This document shows, one piece after another, positions 53,301-61,279 of a stretch of 64,000 bases of DNA. Numbering within the stretch: position 1 is the stretch's first letter; each line of letters begins with the position of its first letter. Origin of the DNA: Woeseiaceae bacterium (lineage in GTDB: Bacteria > Pseudomonadota > Gammaproteobacteria > Steroidobacterales > Woeseiaceae); contig JASJCQ010000004.1 in the NCBI GenBank assembly GCA_030065915.1, positions 331,401 through 395,400 of the forward strand. The letters are read 5' to 3'. The notes beneath the pieces were generated by a model. The model saw only the letters and a list, made by a program, of their open reading frames with translations, was not told where the DNA came from and ran no database searches. Position numbers and translations under genes: made by a program.

Positions 53301-55911
53301 GCTGAAGGGTGGGGCACGCATGGCGGGCATCACGGCGATGGGCAACCTGAGTCACGAAATAGAGACTCTGCTGATGTCCATCGAGCGCGGCGCCGTCGAG
53401 GTGACCGCGGCTATCCAGGAACTGCTGCTCGCAAGCATCGACGAGTTACATCGGATGCGCGACCTCGTGCTGGCCACCAAGCCCGTGCCGTCTGCATTGG
53501 CGATCGAACGGCGCATGCAGCAGGCGAACGCGGGTGAGGTGATCACGCGAGCCGATACCGAAGAACCGGTCGAGGTCGAGGAAACGGAAGGCAGCGCGCC
53601 ATTCTCGCCGGAGCCGGACGACACCGTCAGCATGGTGATTCTCGATTCGCCGCTGGACAACGATCTGGCAACGATCGGTTTTGTCGACGACAATGGCGAT
53701 GGCGCTACCGGGCAGGATACCGTCGCTCACGAACCCGAAGACAGAGTACTCGAGCAGGCGCCGGTCGACGAGGTCGAGGAAGCATCCATCGAGGAACCGC
53801 AAACGACGCCTGCGGAAGAGGTTGCCGAGTCTGACGAGCCAGCAGAGCCGCCGGTCGAAGAAGCGCCGGCCGACGAGGGAGGCCTCGAGCCAGCCGAGGC
53901 CACGGGCGAAGCGCGGGAACAGGTCGAAGAGCCGGTTGCCGAGGAGCCGCCCGAACAATCGCCCGGAGATACGGCAGAGGAGGTTTCAGACGAGCCTGCG
54001 CCTGAGAGCCCGGAACTCTATATGGTCGAAACGCCTGCAGCTGGCGAGGCGCAGGAACCTGCCGAGCTGCGGCCGCTTCGTACGGCCGACAATCGGCAGG
54101 AGTTCGCTCGCGTCGATGCCGAGTTGCTCGAGAACCTGCTCAACGCAGCCGGCGAAATCAGTATCTATCACTCGCGCCTGAATCAGCAGGTCAGTTCCTT
54201 CGAGTTCCACGTTGAAGAGTTCGAGGCGACGGTGCAGCGCTTGCGCGAACAGCTGCGCAAACTCGAAATCGAGACCGAGGCCCAGATCATGGCAGGCCAC
54301 CAGGAAACTCTCGTGGCCCGTGACTTCGACCCGCTTGAGCTGGATCGGTACTCGAACATCCAGCAGTTGTCACGCGCATTGGCCGAGTCGGCCAACGACC
54401 TCGAAAGCCTGAAGGACTTGCTGTCTGGCGTGACGCGCGAGGCAGAGAGCCTGCTCGTGCAGCAATCCCGGGTTACCGCAGAGCTGCAGGACGGCCTGAT
54501 GAGGACGCGCATGGTGCCGTTCGAGCGTCACGTCTCGCGCTTGACGCGACTCGTACGCCAGGCCGCCAATGACAGCGGCAAACGCGCCGAGCTCGCCGTG
54601 GAAGGCGCGTCGGGCGAGCTCGACCGGCAGGTGCTCGACAAGATGTTGCCGCCGTTCCAGCACATGCTTCGCAACGCGGTCGTTCATGGTATCGAGGCAC
54701 CCGAGATCAGGCAGGCCGCCGACAAGGCGGCCGTTGGCCGCATCACGATCCGGCTGCAACGCGAGGGTGCCGAGATGGTCATCGACGTTGCCGATGACGG
54801 TGCCGGCCTGGATGTTGCCGCGATTCGACGCAAAGCCTACGAGCTTGGATTGCTCGAGCCCGACGCCGAAGCTTCTGACGAAGAGATCATGTCGTTGATC
54901 CTGAGGCCGGGCTTCTCGACCGCCGGCAACGTCACGCAGGTCGCGGGCCGCGGAGTCGGCATGGACGTCGTTGCCAATGAGATCAAGAAGCTCGGCGGCT
55001 CGTTGCAAATCTCGTCGGTGACCGGCCAGGGCACGAATTTCACCGTGCGCCTGCCATTTACGCTGGCCATCACACAGGCACTGATCGTTCGCACCGGCGA
55101 CGAGGTTTACGCGCTGCCGCTGCCCTCGGTCGAAGGCGTTGCCCGCATCCCTCGGGCCGAGCTGGAGAGCATGCTGAGCCAGAGCGAGCCGAGTTTCCAG
55201 TACGGCGAACAGACCTATCGATTCCGTCACCTCGGAATGTACCTTGGCGGCAAGGCGGCGCAGCTGCCTGACGATGAGGCATTTATTCCCGTCATCCTGG
55301 TACGCGCCGGCGATTTCTCCGCCGCGTTGCTGACGGACGAGATGATCGCCAGCCAGGAGATTGTCGTTAAGTCAGTCGGTCCGCAGCTCTCGAGCATACG
55401 CGGTGTTGCGGGTGCTACGATTCTCGGCGATGGCCGCATCGTCCTGATTCTCGATATCAACGCACTGGTTCGATCCGGCGCCCCGGTTGTCGAATTGAAG
55501 AGCGCGGCTCCGGCGCCGGTCGATGACCGACCGCTGGCGCTGGTCGTCGACGATTCCATCACGGTACGCCGCGTAACGGAGCGGTTCCTGCAACGCAACG
55601 GCATGCGGGTCGTGACGGCTAAAGACGGTCTGGACGCCATCGGCGTTCTCTCCGATCACAAACCCGATGTCATCCTGCTCGATATCGAAATGCCGCGCAT
55701 GGACGGTTATGAATTCGCATCGCACGTGCGCAACGACGATCGCGTCGCCGATGTGCCGATCATCATGATAACGTCCCGTGTCGGTGACAAGCATCGGGCA
55801 CGCGCGATTGAATTGGGTGTCAACGATTACCTCGGCAAGCCTTACCAGGATGCGCAGCTGATGGAAGCGATCCAGCGTCAGCTCGAAGACAAGGGTGTAA
55901 CGCTCGGATGA
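50335..55911 (+). CDS. chpA: Hybrid chemosensory histidine kinase ChpA/PilL
   Basis: An 1858-residue CheA-type kinase. Residues 1-620 are helical Hpt-like scaffold without a canonical histidine. Three true Hpt domains have phosphorylatable histidines at residues 668 (FHTLKGSGRM), 816 (CHTLHGSANM) and 988 (LHTLKGGARM). A long acidic linker (about 1060-1250) follows, then dimerisation and GHKL ATPase domains (HMLRNAVVHGIEAPE near 1443, DVADDGAGLD, GRGVGMDVV), a CheW domain and a C-terminal receiver with D1783 in VILLDIEMPRMDG. P. aeruginosa ChpA has six Hpt plus Ser and Thr variants, so this one is simpler. It starts 15 bases after pilJ with no pilK between. Confidence 0.95.
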   Translation: MNDQTIVSEDDQETPMGQTGNALAIVSTELMETIRTAHVALEDCVDGHGGAKSLERAADLLHQVRGALQITETYGAALLAEEMELACRYLNRLAPGKGREDGLDAVTRAMVQLPSYIERLLSGGRDIALVLLPLLNDLRAARGEPLLSEGTLLLLNLAPGQTSRTRPEHPENDDELIAMATRLRPKYQLALLGWIKGGNDSKRHLETLSAVAGSLEAAASRDDLYQLWWVTGGVLEALQQGGLETSVALKRLLGQTDRQIKKLIDKGTSAIDESPIDDLLNNLLYYVARSTTAGQRIGEIRAAFNLAELLPGDEQVEHAREALSAPSVKLMETVASAIKEDLGRVKDVLDIFVRTGMNKSSELVPQLDLLKKISDTLGVLGLGELRSDVDGEIERLKSVVERGGVANDQIILDIASTLLRVEDRLDQQLIRLTVPSDAPSPKVPEGMDAGEAADYQQVAESVMRECIINLARIKETVGQSLAAQVPSHGLDSVPSLVRGIKAGLLMLNKTRAMDIIERVGNLIMLTLTEGSMKQLSQRETDRLADAIVSIEYYMETVKVGRSEPWYMLDNAEACLAFLRDVEARLKESEPEPAPEPAPEPEPAPVKKAEPIQSFAVVSDAGTKLDPELLELFIEEAKEEIASIRKNLPPWANEPDDMETLITVRRSFHTLKGSGRMVGAERIGEYCWSIENLLNRLINRTLVRTPPMVDFIMEAAAVVPELIEQLEIGVSPSSDISLLMARAHAFAEGDPNAAVLEIESSEESREPEAALEMDPVLLDIFSKETAGHLAAIRDYARACEDERPPYEVTEKLHRACHTLHGSANMANVERGVAVAGALNRYVRRLYDHRTGFDTAGFELLQEAADAIETIVSDINQPDRDRSDYSELIKGLVEICDSTDTDGETAVHTEAPPANEAAPIPVPDVAEPEPEPEPEDEPVAVVDSEYDAEIASIFAEESAELLESADRAFEAWRSDHTAAQPLEALKRDLHTLKGGARMAGITAMGNLSHEIETLLMSIERGAVEVTAAIQELLLASIDELHRMRDLVLATKPVPSALAIERRMQQANAGEVITRADTEEPVEVEETEGSAPFSPEPDDTVSMVILDSPLDNDLATIGFVDDNGDGATGQDTVAHEPEDRVLEQAPVDEVEEASIEEPQTTPAEEVAESDEPAEPPVEEAPADEGGLEPAEATGEAREQVEEPVAEEPPEQSPGDTAEEVSDEPAPESPELYMVETPAAGEAQEPAELRPLRTADNRQEFARVDAELLENLLNAAGEISIYHSRLNQQVSSFEFHVEEFEATVQRLREQLRKLEIETEAQIMAGHQETLVARDFDPLELDRYSNIQQLSRALAESANDLESLKDLLSGVTREAESLLVQQSRVTAELQDGLMRTRMVPFERHVSRLTRLVRQAANDSGKRAELAVEGASGELDRQVLDKMLPPFQHMLRNAVVHGIEAPEIRQAADKAAVGRITIRLQREGAEMVIDVADDGAGLDVAAIRRKAYELGLLEPDAEASDEEIMSLILRPGFSTAGNVTQVAGRGVGMDVVANEIKKLGGSLQISSVTGQGTNFTVRLPFTLAITQALIVRTGDEVYALPLPSVEGVARIPRAELESMLSQSEPSFQYGEQTYRFRHLGMYLGGKAAQLPDDEAFIPVILVRAGDFSAALLTDEMIASQEIVVKSVGPQLSSIRGVAGATILGDGRIVLILDINALVRSGAPVVELKSAAPAPVDDRPLALVVDDSITVRRVTERFLQRNGMRVVTAKDGLDAIGVLSDHKPDVILLDIEMPRMDGYEFASHVRNDDRVADVPIIMITSRVGDKHRARAIELGVNDYLGKPYQDAQLMEAIQRQLEDKGVTLG

Positions 55912-56375
55912 GTAGTTCAGAAGAACTGTACAGCCTGCTGGTGCCGCTCGATGGCGAGCGCCTGATCGTGCCGCGCGCCTGCGTCGCGGAGGTTGTCCGG
56001 TACACGCCGCCGGAACGCGATCCCGGTTCACATGACTGGTTGCTCGGCGGATACAACTGGAATGGCCGGGTATTGCCGGTGGTGGCCTTCGAGGGCGTTC
56101 TTGGCAATGAGATGCCGTCTATCACCGGGCGCACCCGGATCGTCGTCTTCGTTGCTACCAGCGGCAAGCTCAAGACCGGCTACTTCGGTGTTCTGACGCA
56201 GGGATTCCCGCAGCTGGTTCGCGTCAACGAAGACGTGTTGAAGCTAGAGGCCAAAGACGGTTGGGCGGACAACGCGCCGGTGTTCTGTCGCGTCAAGATG
56301 ATCAACGAGTTCCCGCTGATCCCCGATCTCGAGCAACTGGAATCCATGGTCGCCGACGAATCCAGTCAGGATTGA
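55908..56375 (+). CDS. chpC: CheW-like protein ChpC
   Basis: A 155-residue CheW-domain protein whose ATG overlaps the chpA stop by 4 bases. YSLLVPLDGERLIVPRACVAEVV, WLLGGYNWNGRVLPVVAFEG and FGVLTQGFPQLVRVNE are characteristic of ChpC. It may couple additional receptors to ChpA. No chpB (CheB) or other Chp gene follows; instead its 3' end overlaps the convergent rsmE by 10 bases, closing the operon. Confidence 0.9.
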   Translation: MSSSEELYSLLVPLDGERLIVPRACVAEVVRYTPPERDPGSHDWLLGGYNWNGRVLPVVAFEGVLGNEMPSITGRTRIVVFVATSGKLKTGYFGVLTQGFPQLVRVNEDVLKLEAKDGWADNAPVFCRVKMINEFPLIPDLEQLESMVADESSQD

Positions 56376-57106
56376 AGATCGCCCCACAGCGACTGCGCCA
56401 ACGCCAATGCCGTGACCGCCGCAGTCTCTGTCCGTAACACTCTCGGTCCGAGATCGACCGGGCTGAAGCCCGCGGCCGCGGCATCGTCATACTCTCGCGG
56501 ACTGAAGCCGCCTTCCGGCCCGACAAGCAAGCACAAGGCACCGGCGGGCGCCGCGACAGCGGACAGCGGTGTACCGGCCTGTGGCCGCAGAATCAGCCTC
56601 GAAGCGTCGTAGTCGCGTTGCTCGCCGAACCAGTCGTTCAACCGTAAAGGCTGGTCCACCACGGGTGGGGAAACTCGGCCGCACTGCTCGCAGGCGCTGT
56701 TCGCTATGGATTGCCAATGCGCCTGTCGCCTGGCGGCGCGTTCGCTGGTCAGCCGTACCATGCCGTGGTCGGCCAGCACCGGCGTCAAACGTTTTACGCC
56801 GAGTTCCGTTGCTTTCTGCATGACGAAGTCCATGCGGTCGCCACGGGAGATCCCCTGCACGAGATGCAGGGCCAGCGGCGATTCGGTTGCCGGGTTCAGG
56901 CGATGCAGGACGCGCAGCGTGGCATCGCTCTTGCGTATTCGAACCAGTTCGGTTTGCCATTCGCCGTCGTCGCCATTGAATACCGACAGTTGGTCACCGG
57001 GTTTCGACCGGAGCACGCGTCCGACGTAGCGAGCCTGGTCGCTGCCCAGTTCGAGGATGGCGCCGTCCGAAATCGGATGCGGGAAATGCAGTCGGGTATG
57101 GCTCAC
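56366..57106 (-). CDS. rsmE: 16S rRNA (uracil-1498-N3)-methyltransferase
   Basis: 246 residues from the GTG at 57106 (MSHTRLHFPHPISDGAIL), chosen because the N-terminal PUA-like domain begins there; the frame is open upstream to 57283. The SPOUT methyltransferase fold has LHLVQGISRGDRMDFVMQKATELG, the SAM knot LLVGPEGGFSPREYDDA and LGPRVLRTETAAV. In Pseudomonas a gene of this family also lies next to the chp cluster. The 3' end overlaps chpC. Confidence 0.92.
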   Translation of the reverse strand: MSHTRLHFPHPISDGAILELGSDQARYVGRVLRSKPGDQLSVFNGDDGEWQTELVRIRKSDATLRVLHRLNPATESPLALHLVQGISRGDRMDFVMQKATELGVKRLTPVLADHGMVRLTSERAARRQAHWQSIANSACEQCGRVSPPVVDQPLRLNDWFGEQRDYDASRLILRPQAGTPLSAVAAPAGALCLLVGPEGGFSPREYDDAAAAGFSPVDLGPRVLRTETAAVTALALAQSLWGDLQS

Positions 57107-57176
57107 ACGGCGTTGACAGTCAGAGACACAGTGCAGACTATCCAGTGTCCAGACCTTGCAGGCAAGCCTTGAGCCC

Positions 57177-57731
57177 ATGGAATACACCGTTGACGCAACC
57201 AGCGGACTGATATCGCCGGCGCGTTTCTGCCGATCCGAAAATTGCGATGCGAGACCCGAGTCGGCGGGGATCGATGCCATCATTATTCACGGCATCAGCC
57301 TGCCACCCGGTGAATTCGGCGGGCCGGCGATCGAACAGCTGTTTACGAACGGCCTCGACCCCTCCGCGCATCCGTATTTTCGCGAGATCGAGGGCCTGAG
57401 CGTGTCGGCTCACCTGCTGATCCGGCGGGATGGGGAACTTGTCCAGTTTGTTTCGTTCAACGACCGTGCATGGCACGCCGGCGCGTCGACGTTTCGGGGG
57501 CAGCCCCGCTGCAACGACTACTCGATTGGGATAGAGCTCGAGGGACTCGACGATGTCCCCTACGAGGCTGCGCAATACCAGGCCCTCGGTGGCGTCATCG
57601 CGGCCCTGAAGCGCGCCTATCCGGCGCTGTCAAACCGCCGGATCGCGGGCCATTCAGACATCGCACCGGGCCGAAAGACGGATCCCGGGCCTGCTTTCGA
57701 CTGGCTGCAATTGTATGATGGACTCTGCTGA
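57177..57731 (+). CDS. ampD: 1,6-anhydro-N-acetylmuramyl-L-alanine amidase
   Basis: 184 residues from the ATG at 57177 (MEYTVDATSGLIS). It hydrolyses the amide bond of cytosolic anhydro-muropeptides in cell-wall recycling, limiting beta-lactamase induction. Zinc ligands are the His in IIIHGISLP, the His in GHSDIAPGRKTDPG and its Asp; WHAGASTFRG and SIGIELEG are conserved. ampE follows after 24 bases, as in enterobacteria. Confidence 0.95.
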   Translation: MEYTVDATSGLISPARFCRSENCDARPESAGIDAIIIHGISLPPGEFGGPAIEQLFTNGLDPSAHPYFREIEGLSVSAHLLIRRDGELVQFVSFNDRAWHAGASTFRGQPRCNDYSIGIELEGLDDVPYEAAQYQALGGVIAALKRAYPALSNRRIAGHSDIAPGRKTDPGPAFDWLQLYDGLC

Positions 57732-57755
57732 CGTGGAGACTGAACCGGTACAACC

Positions 57756-58658
57756 ATGCACCTGATTGCCCTGCTGATCGGACTCATAATCGAGCGCCTG
57801 GCAACGCAGTTCTTTCACCTGCGACGCTTAAGGTGGCTGGAGCGGTTAATCGATCGGGGCCTTCAGCAAGCTGAAAGACTGGAGACCTGGCCCTCGCTGA
57901 TTCCGATCATCGCGCTGGCCATCCTGTTGGTGCTGCCCGTCGTCATCGTGACCTTATCGCTCGGTGACGCTCTGCTGGGATTCCCCTACCTGATTCTCTG
58001 CATCGTTGTGCTGTTCTTTTCGCTGGGTCCGAAAGACATCGGCGAGGATGTCGACGACTACTGCGCCGCACTACAGTCCGAGGACGAGGAGAAGATTCGG
58101 CAAACGGCAAAGGCCATTGTCGAGAGCGATGTTCCAACAGAAGCGCTGGAGCGTTGCGAATGCGTCGAGGCAGCCGTCGTCGTGCAGGCGAACAATCGGC
58201 TGTTCGCTGTCATTTTCTGGTTCGTACTGCTCGGCCCGCTGGGCGCATGGGGTTATCGCGTGACCGACCTCATCCGGCGTCGGACTGTCTTCACTGCGTC
58301 GAGAGACGAGCAGGGTGTGAGTCAACGCGCCATGGAAGCGGCCGAGACCTTGCACGGATGGCTGGCGTGGATTCCGGCGCGGCTGACGGCAATCGGCTAC
58401 GCGACGGCCGGTCACTTCGACGCCGCCCTGGCGGCCTGGCGCGCGATGGACCACAGCAGCATCTTCGGGCACGAAGGCAGCGAACGTCTGCTCGCAACGG
58501 TTGGCGTAGGCGCACTGGATCTTCAGAGGCGAGAGGATGAGTCGCCTATGGAGCGCGGGGTTGCCGGCGCTACCGCGGCCAACAAGCTCGTGTTCCGGCT
58601 ACTGATGATCTGGGCATTCATCATCGCAGCTATGACGCTCTACGGCTGGACGTTGTGA
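57756..58658 (+). CDS. ampE: AmpE-family membrane protein
   Basis: A 300-residue inner-membrane protein with LIALLIGLIIERLATQFFHLR, an early membrane pair (about residues 50-92), LFAVIFWFVLLGPLGAWGYR in the centre and a final hydrophobic helix. LRRVGWIPARLTA-like segment reads LAWIPARLTAIGYATAGHF. AmpE is related to the CobD/CbiB family and is thought to modulate AmpD-dependent signalling. Its TGA overlaps the GTG of the BtuF-like gene. Confidence 0.9.
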   Translation: MHLIALLIGLIIERLATQFFHLRRLRWLERLIDRGLQQAERLETWPSLIPIIALAILLVLPVVIVTLSLGDALLGFPYLILCIVVLFFSLGPKDIGEDVDDYCAALQSEDEEKIRQTAKAIVESDVPTEALERCECVEAAVVVQANNRLFAVIFWFVLLGPLGAWGYRVTDLIRRRTVFTASRDEQGVSQRAMEAAETLHGWLAWIPARLTAIGYATAGHFDAALAAWRAMDHSSIFGHEGSERLLATVGVGALDLQRREDESPMERGVAGATAANKLVFRLLMIWAFIIAAMTLYGWTL

Positions 58659-59506
58659 TTCGATTCGCAGCGTTGCTGGCAACGCTGTTCCTGTTCACTG
58701 GCTGCCATGACGAACCGACCGCGGCCGAGGAAAAGACACAATACTCCCGGATAGTGACCCTCGCGCCACACCTCGCTGAGCTTGTCTTTGCGGTCGGCGC
58801 AGGTGACAGCATCGTCGGCGTCAGCGCCTATTCCGATTTTCCGGCGGAAGTCGCTTCGATCCCGATCGTCAGCGACGCATTCACCGTGGACCAGGAACAG
58901 CTCGCGCTGGTCAAGCCGGACCTGCTGCTCGCTTGGGAGAGCGGCATGCCTGCGAGCACCGTTGGTGAGATTCGCGCCCTGGGATACCGGGTCGAGGTGA
59001 TCCGCACGCGAGGACTTTCGGATATCGCCGCTGCGCTGCGGAGGGTGGGAAGCCTGACCGGCAGGGACTCGGCGGGCGAAGAAGCCGCGCGGGTATTTAC
59101 CCAGGCTCTCGACACCCTGCGCGCAGCTAATTCTGACAAACGCCGGCTCGATGTCTTCTATCAAATATCACAGCAGCCTCTCTACACCGTCAACGGCGAA
59201 CACTACATCAGCGAGATTCTCGATATCTGCGGTGGCAACAATGTCTTCGCCGATCTCGACGAGTTCGCACCGAATGTGTCGGCGGAAGCCGTGATTGCCC
59301 GGCAACCTGACGTCATCCTCGCCGCGGAGGGCAGTACCGATTTCGATGTGTGGCGCCGCTGGGAGACGCTGCCCGCGGCGGTGTCGGAGAGTTTCTATGC
59401 TCTGCCCGCCGATGAGACCGGGCGTCCGACGCCGCGTGTGCTGGTCGCCGCCGACGAGGCTTGCGCGGCGCTGGATGATGCCCGCGACCGGGTGCCTGCA
59501 CCATGA
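58655..59506 (+). CDS. btuF: BtuF-like cobalamin ABC transporter substrate-binding protein
   Basis: A 283-residue exported binding protein with a class III fold. The signal peptide ends with a possible lipobox (FTGC at residues 13-16). RIVTLAPHLAELVFAVGAGDSIVGVSAYSDFP is the typical start of BtuF; LVKPDLLLAWESGMP and LDICGGNNVFADL are also family features. It delivers vitamin B12 to BtuCD; those genes are not in the window, while btuB lies 3 kb away. The start is GTG (GTGA overlap with ampE), and it overlaps the next gene too. Confidence 0.85.
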   Translation: MIRFAALLATLFLFTGCHDEPTAAEEKTQYSRIVTLAPHLAELVFAVGAGDSIVGVSAYSDFPAEVASIPIVSDAFTVDQEQLALVKPDLLLAWESGMPASTVGEIRALGYRVEVIRTRGLSDIAAALRRVGSLTGRDSAGEEAARVFTQALDTLRAANSDKRRLDVFYQISQQPLYTVNGEHYISEILDICGGNNVFADLDEFAPNVSAEAVIARQPDVILAAEGSTDFDVWRRWETLPAAVSESFYALPADETGRPTPRVLVAADEACAALDDARDRVPAP

Positions 59507-59943
59507 AGCTCCGTCCTGCCGTTGAGCAAGACCGCGATGCAATCCTCGCCTTGCTTGAATCGGAGTCATTGCCGACGTCCGATCTCGACGGGCGATCGCT
59601 CGAACACTTCATTGTTGCGGAAGACGGTGCCTCAGTTGTCGGTTGCATCGGTGCCGAGATTCACGGCGCTACGGCACTCCTGAGATCGCTGGTCGTCGGC
59701 AGGTCGTCGCGCCGCGCAGGCCTGGCCGGTCGCCTGGTCAGGTTACTGGAGTTGCAGCTGCCGGATCGTGGGGTGCTCGACGTCTGGCTCCTGACAATAG
59801 ATGCGGATGAATACTTCCTGCGACACGGCTACCAGGTTCGATCCAGGGAAGACGTACCGGCAGAGATTCGTCAGACGGATGAGTTCTCCAGCCTCTGTCC
59901 CGGCAGCGCGAGCCTGATGCACAAGTCGTTGCGACACGCTTGA
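59503..59943 (+). CDS. GNAT acetyltransferase, ArsN2-like
   Basis: A 146-residue GNAT protein, its ATG overlapping the btuF stop by 4 bases. MKLRPAVEQDRDAILALLES, LVVGRSSRRAGLAGRLVRLL (acetyl-CoA loop), FLRHGYQVRSREDVPAEIR and TDEFSSLCPGSASLMHKSL match the family annotated as ArsN2 (arsenic resistance N-acetyltransferase) as I remember it. No arsenic genes are nearby, so the substrate is open. It is the last gene of the ampD-ampE-btuF unit. Confidence 0.85.
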   Translation: MKLRPAVEQDRDAILALLESESLPTSDLDGRSLEHFIVAEDGASVVGCIGAEIHGATALLRSLVVGRSSRRAGLAGRLVRLLELQLPDRGVLDVWLLTIDADEYFLRHGYQVRSREDVPAEIRQTDEFSSLCPGSASLMHKSLRHA

Positions 59944-60045
59944 CGCGCACTCGAGCAGCGCTACTTACTCGGACTAACCTGTTGGACGGGTCGGGAGATG
60001 GGCTGAGCCGAGCGCAATCGGATTGTCTGAAAGCTCGTCTTTTGC

Positions 60046-60621
60046 CTAATCGTCTGCGCCGTTGTCGACGTCGAACAGGGCCTTGATAGACGTGTCGACG
60101 CAGACGGGAAAACGTTGCTTGTGCATATCCACGCGCCGCATGTGCTCGTCGTAGCTGATCTTCTCAGCGGTATCGCGTGGATGTCTCGATGCACGGTAGG
60201 CTGCCCACAGTTCATCGTAGTCGAGCCACCATTGCTGCAGCGGTCCGACTTGCCATTTACCATCGATATTGGATAAAGCGACGCCCCGGCTGTTGTTGCC
60301 CGATGTCGCGACGCTCCATACCAGGTCCGTGCACTCTGGCCCGTCTTCGCACGGGCAGCCGGTTGTAACTGCCGATATATAGACGATGGAGCCGGGGTAC
60401 AGCGACCGCATCTCAGCTTCGATCTCGACAATCTCGAGGTCAGAGATGTTCTCGTCGCGTAGCGGCGTATCCCGTCTTACGGGTCGAGTCTTCCAGAATT
60501 GGGCGGGCGGCTGCAATGCAATGCGAACCTTCCCGGGATTCCCGTCCACCGCCACGCTGGTACTCGATGATGCGAGAGCAAGGGTTGCGCCGACCACCAG
60601 TGCGAGAACATGTCGCATCAA
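60046..60621 (-). CDS. Exported protein of unknown function
   Basis: A 191-residue protein with a signal peptide (RHVLALVVGATLALASSSTSVAV). The mature part includes FWKTRPVRRD, a three-cysteine cluster TTGCPCEDGPEC at the centre, VGPLQQWWLDYDELWAAYR and a fourth cysteine in RFPVCVDTSIK. Disulfides in the periplasm are likely. No domain recognised. It sits after the btuB-pduO operon on the same strand, 107 bases away, and is convergent with the ArsN2-like gene. Confidence 0.65.
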   Translation of the reverse strand: MMRHVLALVVGATLALASSSTSVAVDGNPGKVRIALQPPAQFWKTRPVRRDTPLRDENISDLEIVEIEAEMRSLYPGSIVYISAVTTGCPCEDGPECTDLVWSVATSGNNSRGVALSNIDGKWQVGPLQQWWLDYDELWAAYRASRHPRDTAEKISYDEHMRRVDMHKQRFPVCVDTSIKALFDVDNGADD

Positions 60622-60728
60622 GTAGAGTCCTGGAGAGTACGAGGACTCAGTCTAATCCAACCGCGGCTGTTTGGACATTCGGCTTGGCGCGTCTGTCTAA
60701 CCGTCCTGCGAGCACCGCTTTGTCAGCT

Positions 60729-61277
60729 TCAGCGGTTGCGGCTCCACAGGACTTCCTGGCCGGTTTCCTCTCGCGCAAGTACGCGAGCGAATACAAACAG
60801 CAGATCCGACAGGCGATTCAGGTATTTCAGCAGCTCAGGGCGCGTGTCTTCGGTGTCACCGAGGGTGGCAGCGCGTCTCTCGGCGCGCCTCACGATGGTA
60901 CGCGCCATGTGGCACGCCGCTGCGGCTTTGCCGCCGCCTGGCAGGATGAAATCCTTAAGCGGTGGCAGCGTTTGGTTCTGCTCGTCAAGCGCGGCCTCGA
61001 GCTTCTCGATGTAGGCGTCCGTGATAGCGCTGTGGCCGGGAATGCAGAGCTCTCCGCCGAGCTCGAACAGGTCGTGCTGGATGTCCGTCAGGACCTCACG
61101 CAACCTGTCCGGGACGGAGTCGTAAGAGAGCACAACGCCGATAGCGCTATTGGCTTCATCCACGGTGCCGTAGGCCTCGACCCGCGCGCTGTTCTTCGCA
61201 GTACGAGTGCCGTCACCAAGCCCCGTCGTACCATCGTCGCCGGTGCGCGTGTAAATCTTGCTAAGTCTGTTACCCAC
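60729..61277 (-). CDS. pduO: Cob(I)alamin adenosyltransferase, PduO type
   Basis: A 182-residue enzyme that makes adenosylcobalamin from cob(I)alamin and ATP. IYTRTGDDGTTGLGDGTR is the ATP-binding start, YGTVDEANSAIGV and the C-terminal KDFILPGGGKAAAACHMARTIVRRAER with YLNRLSDLLFVFAR are the PduO signatures. It starts 2 bases after the btuB stop, so it is the second gene of the riboswitch-controlled operon: B12 is imported and then adenosylated. Confidence 0.95.
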   Translation of the reverse strand: MGNRLSKIYTRTGDDGTTGLGDGTRTAKNSARVEAYGTVDEANSAIGVVLSYDSVPDRLREVLTDIQHDLFELGGELCIPGHSAITDAYIEKLEAALDEQNQTLPPLKDFILPGGGKAAAACHMARTIVRRAERRAATLGDTEDTRPELLKYLNRLSDLLFVFARVLAREETGQEVLWSRNR

Positions 61278-61279
61278 GT

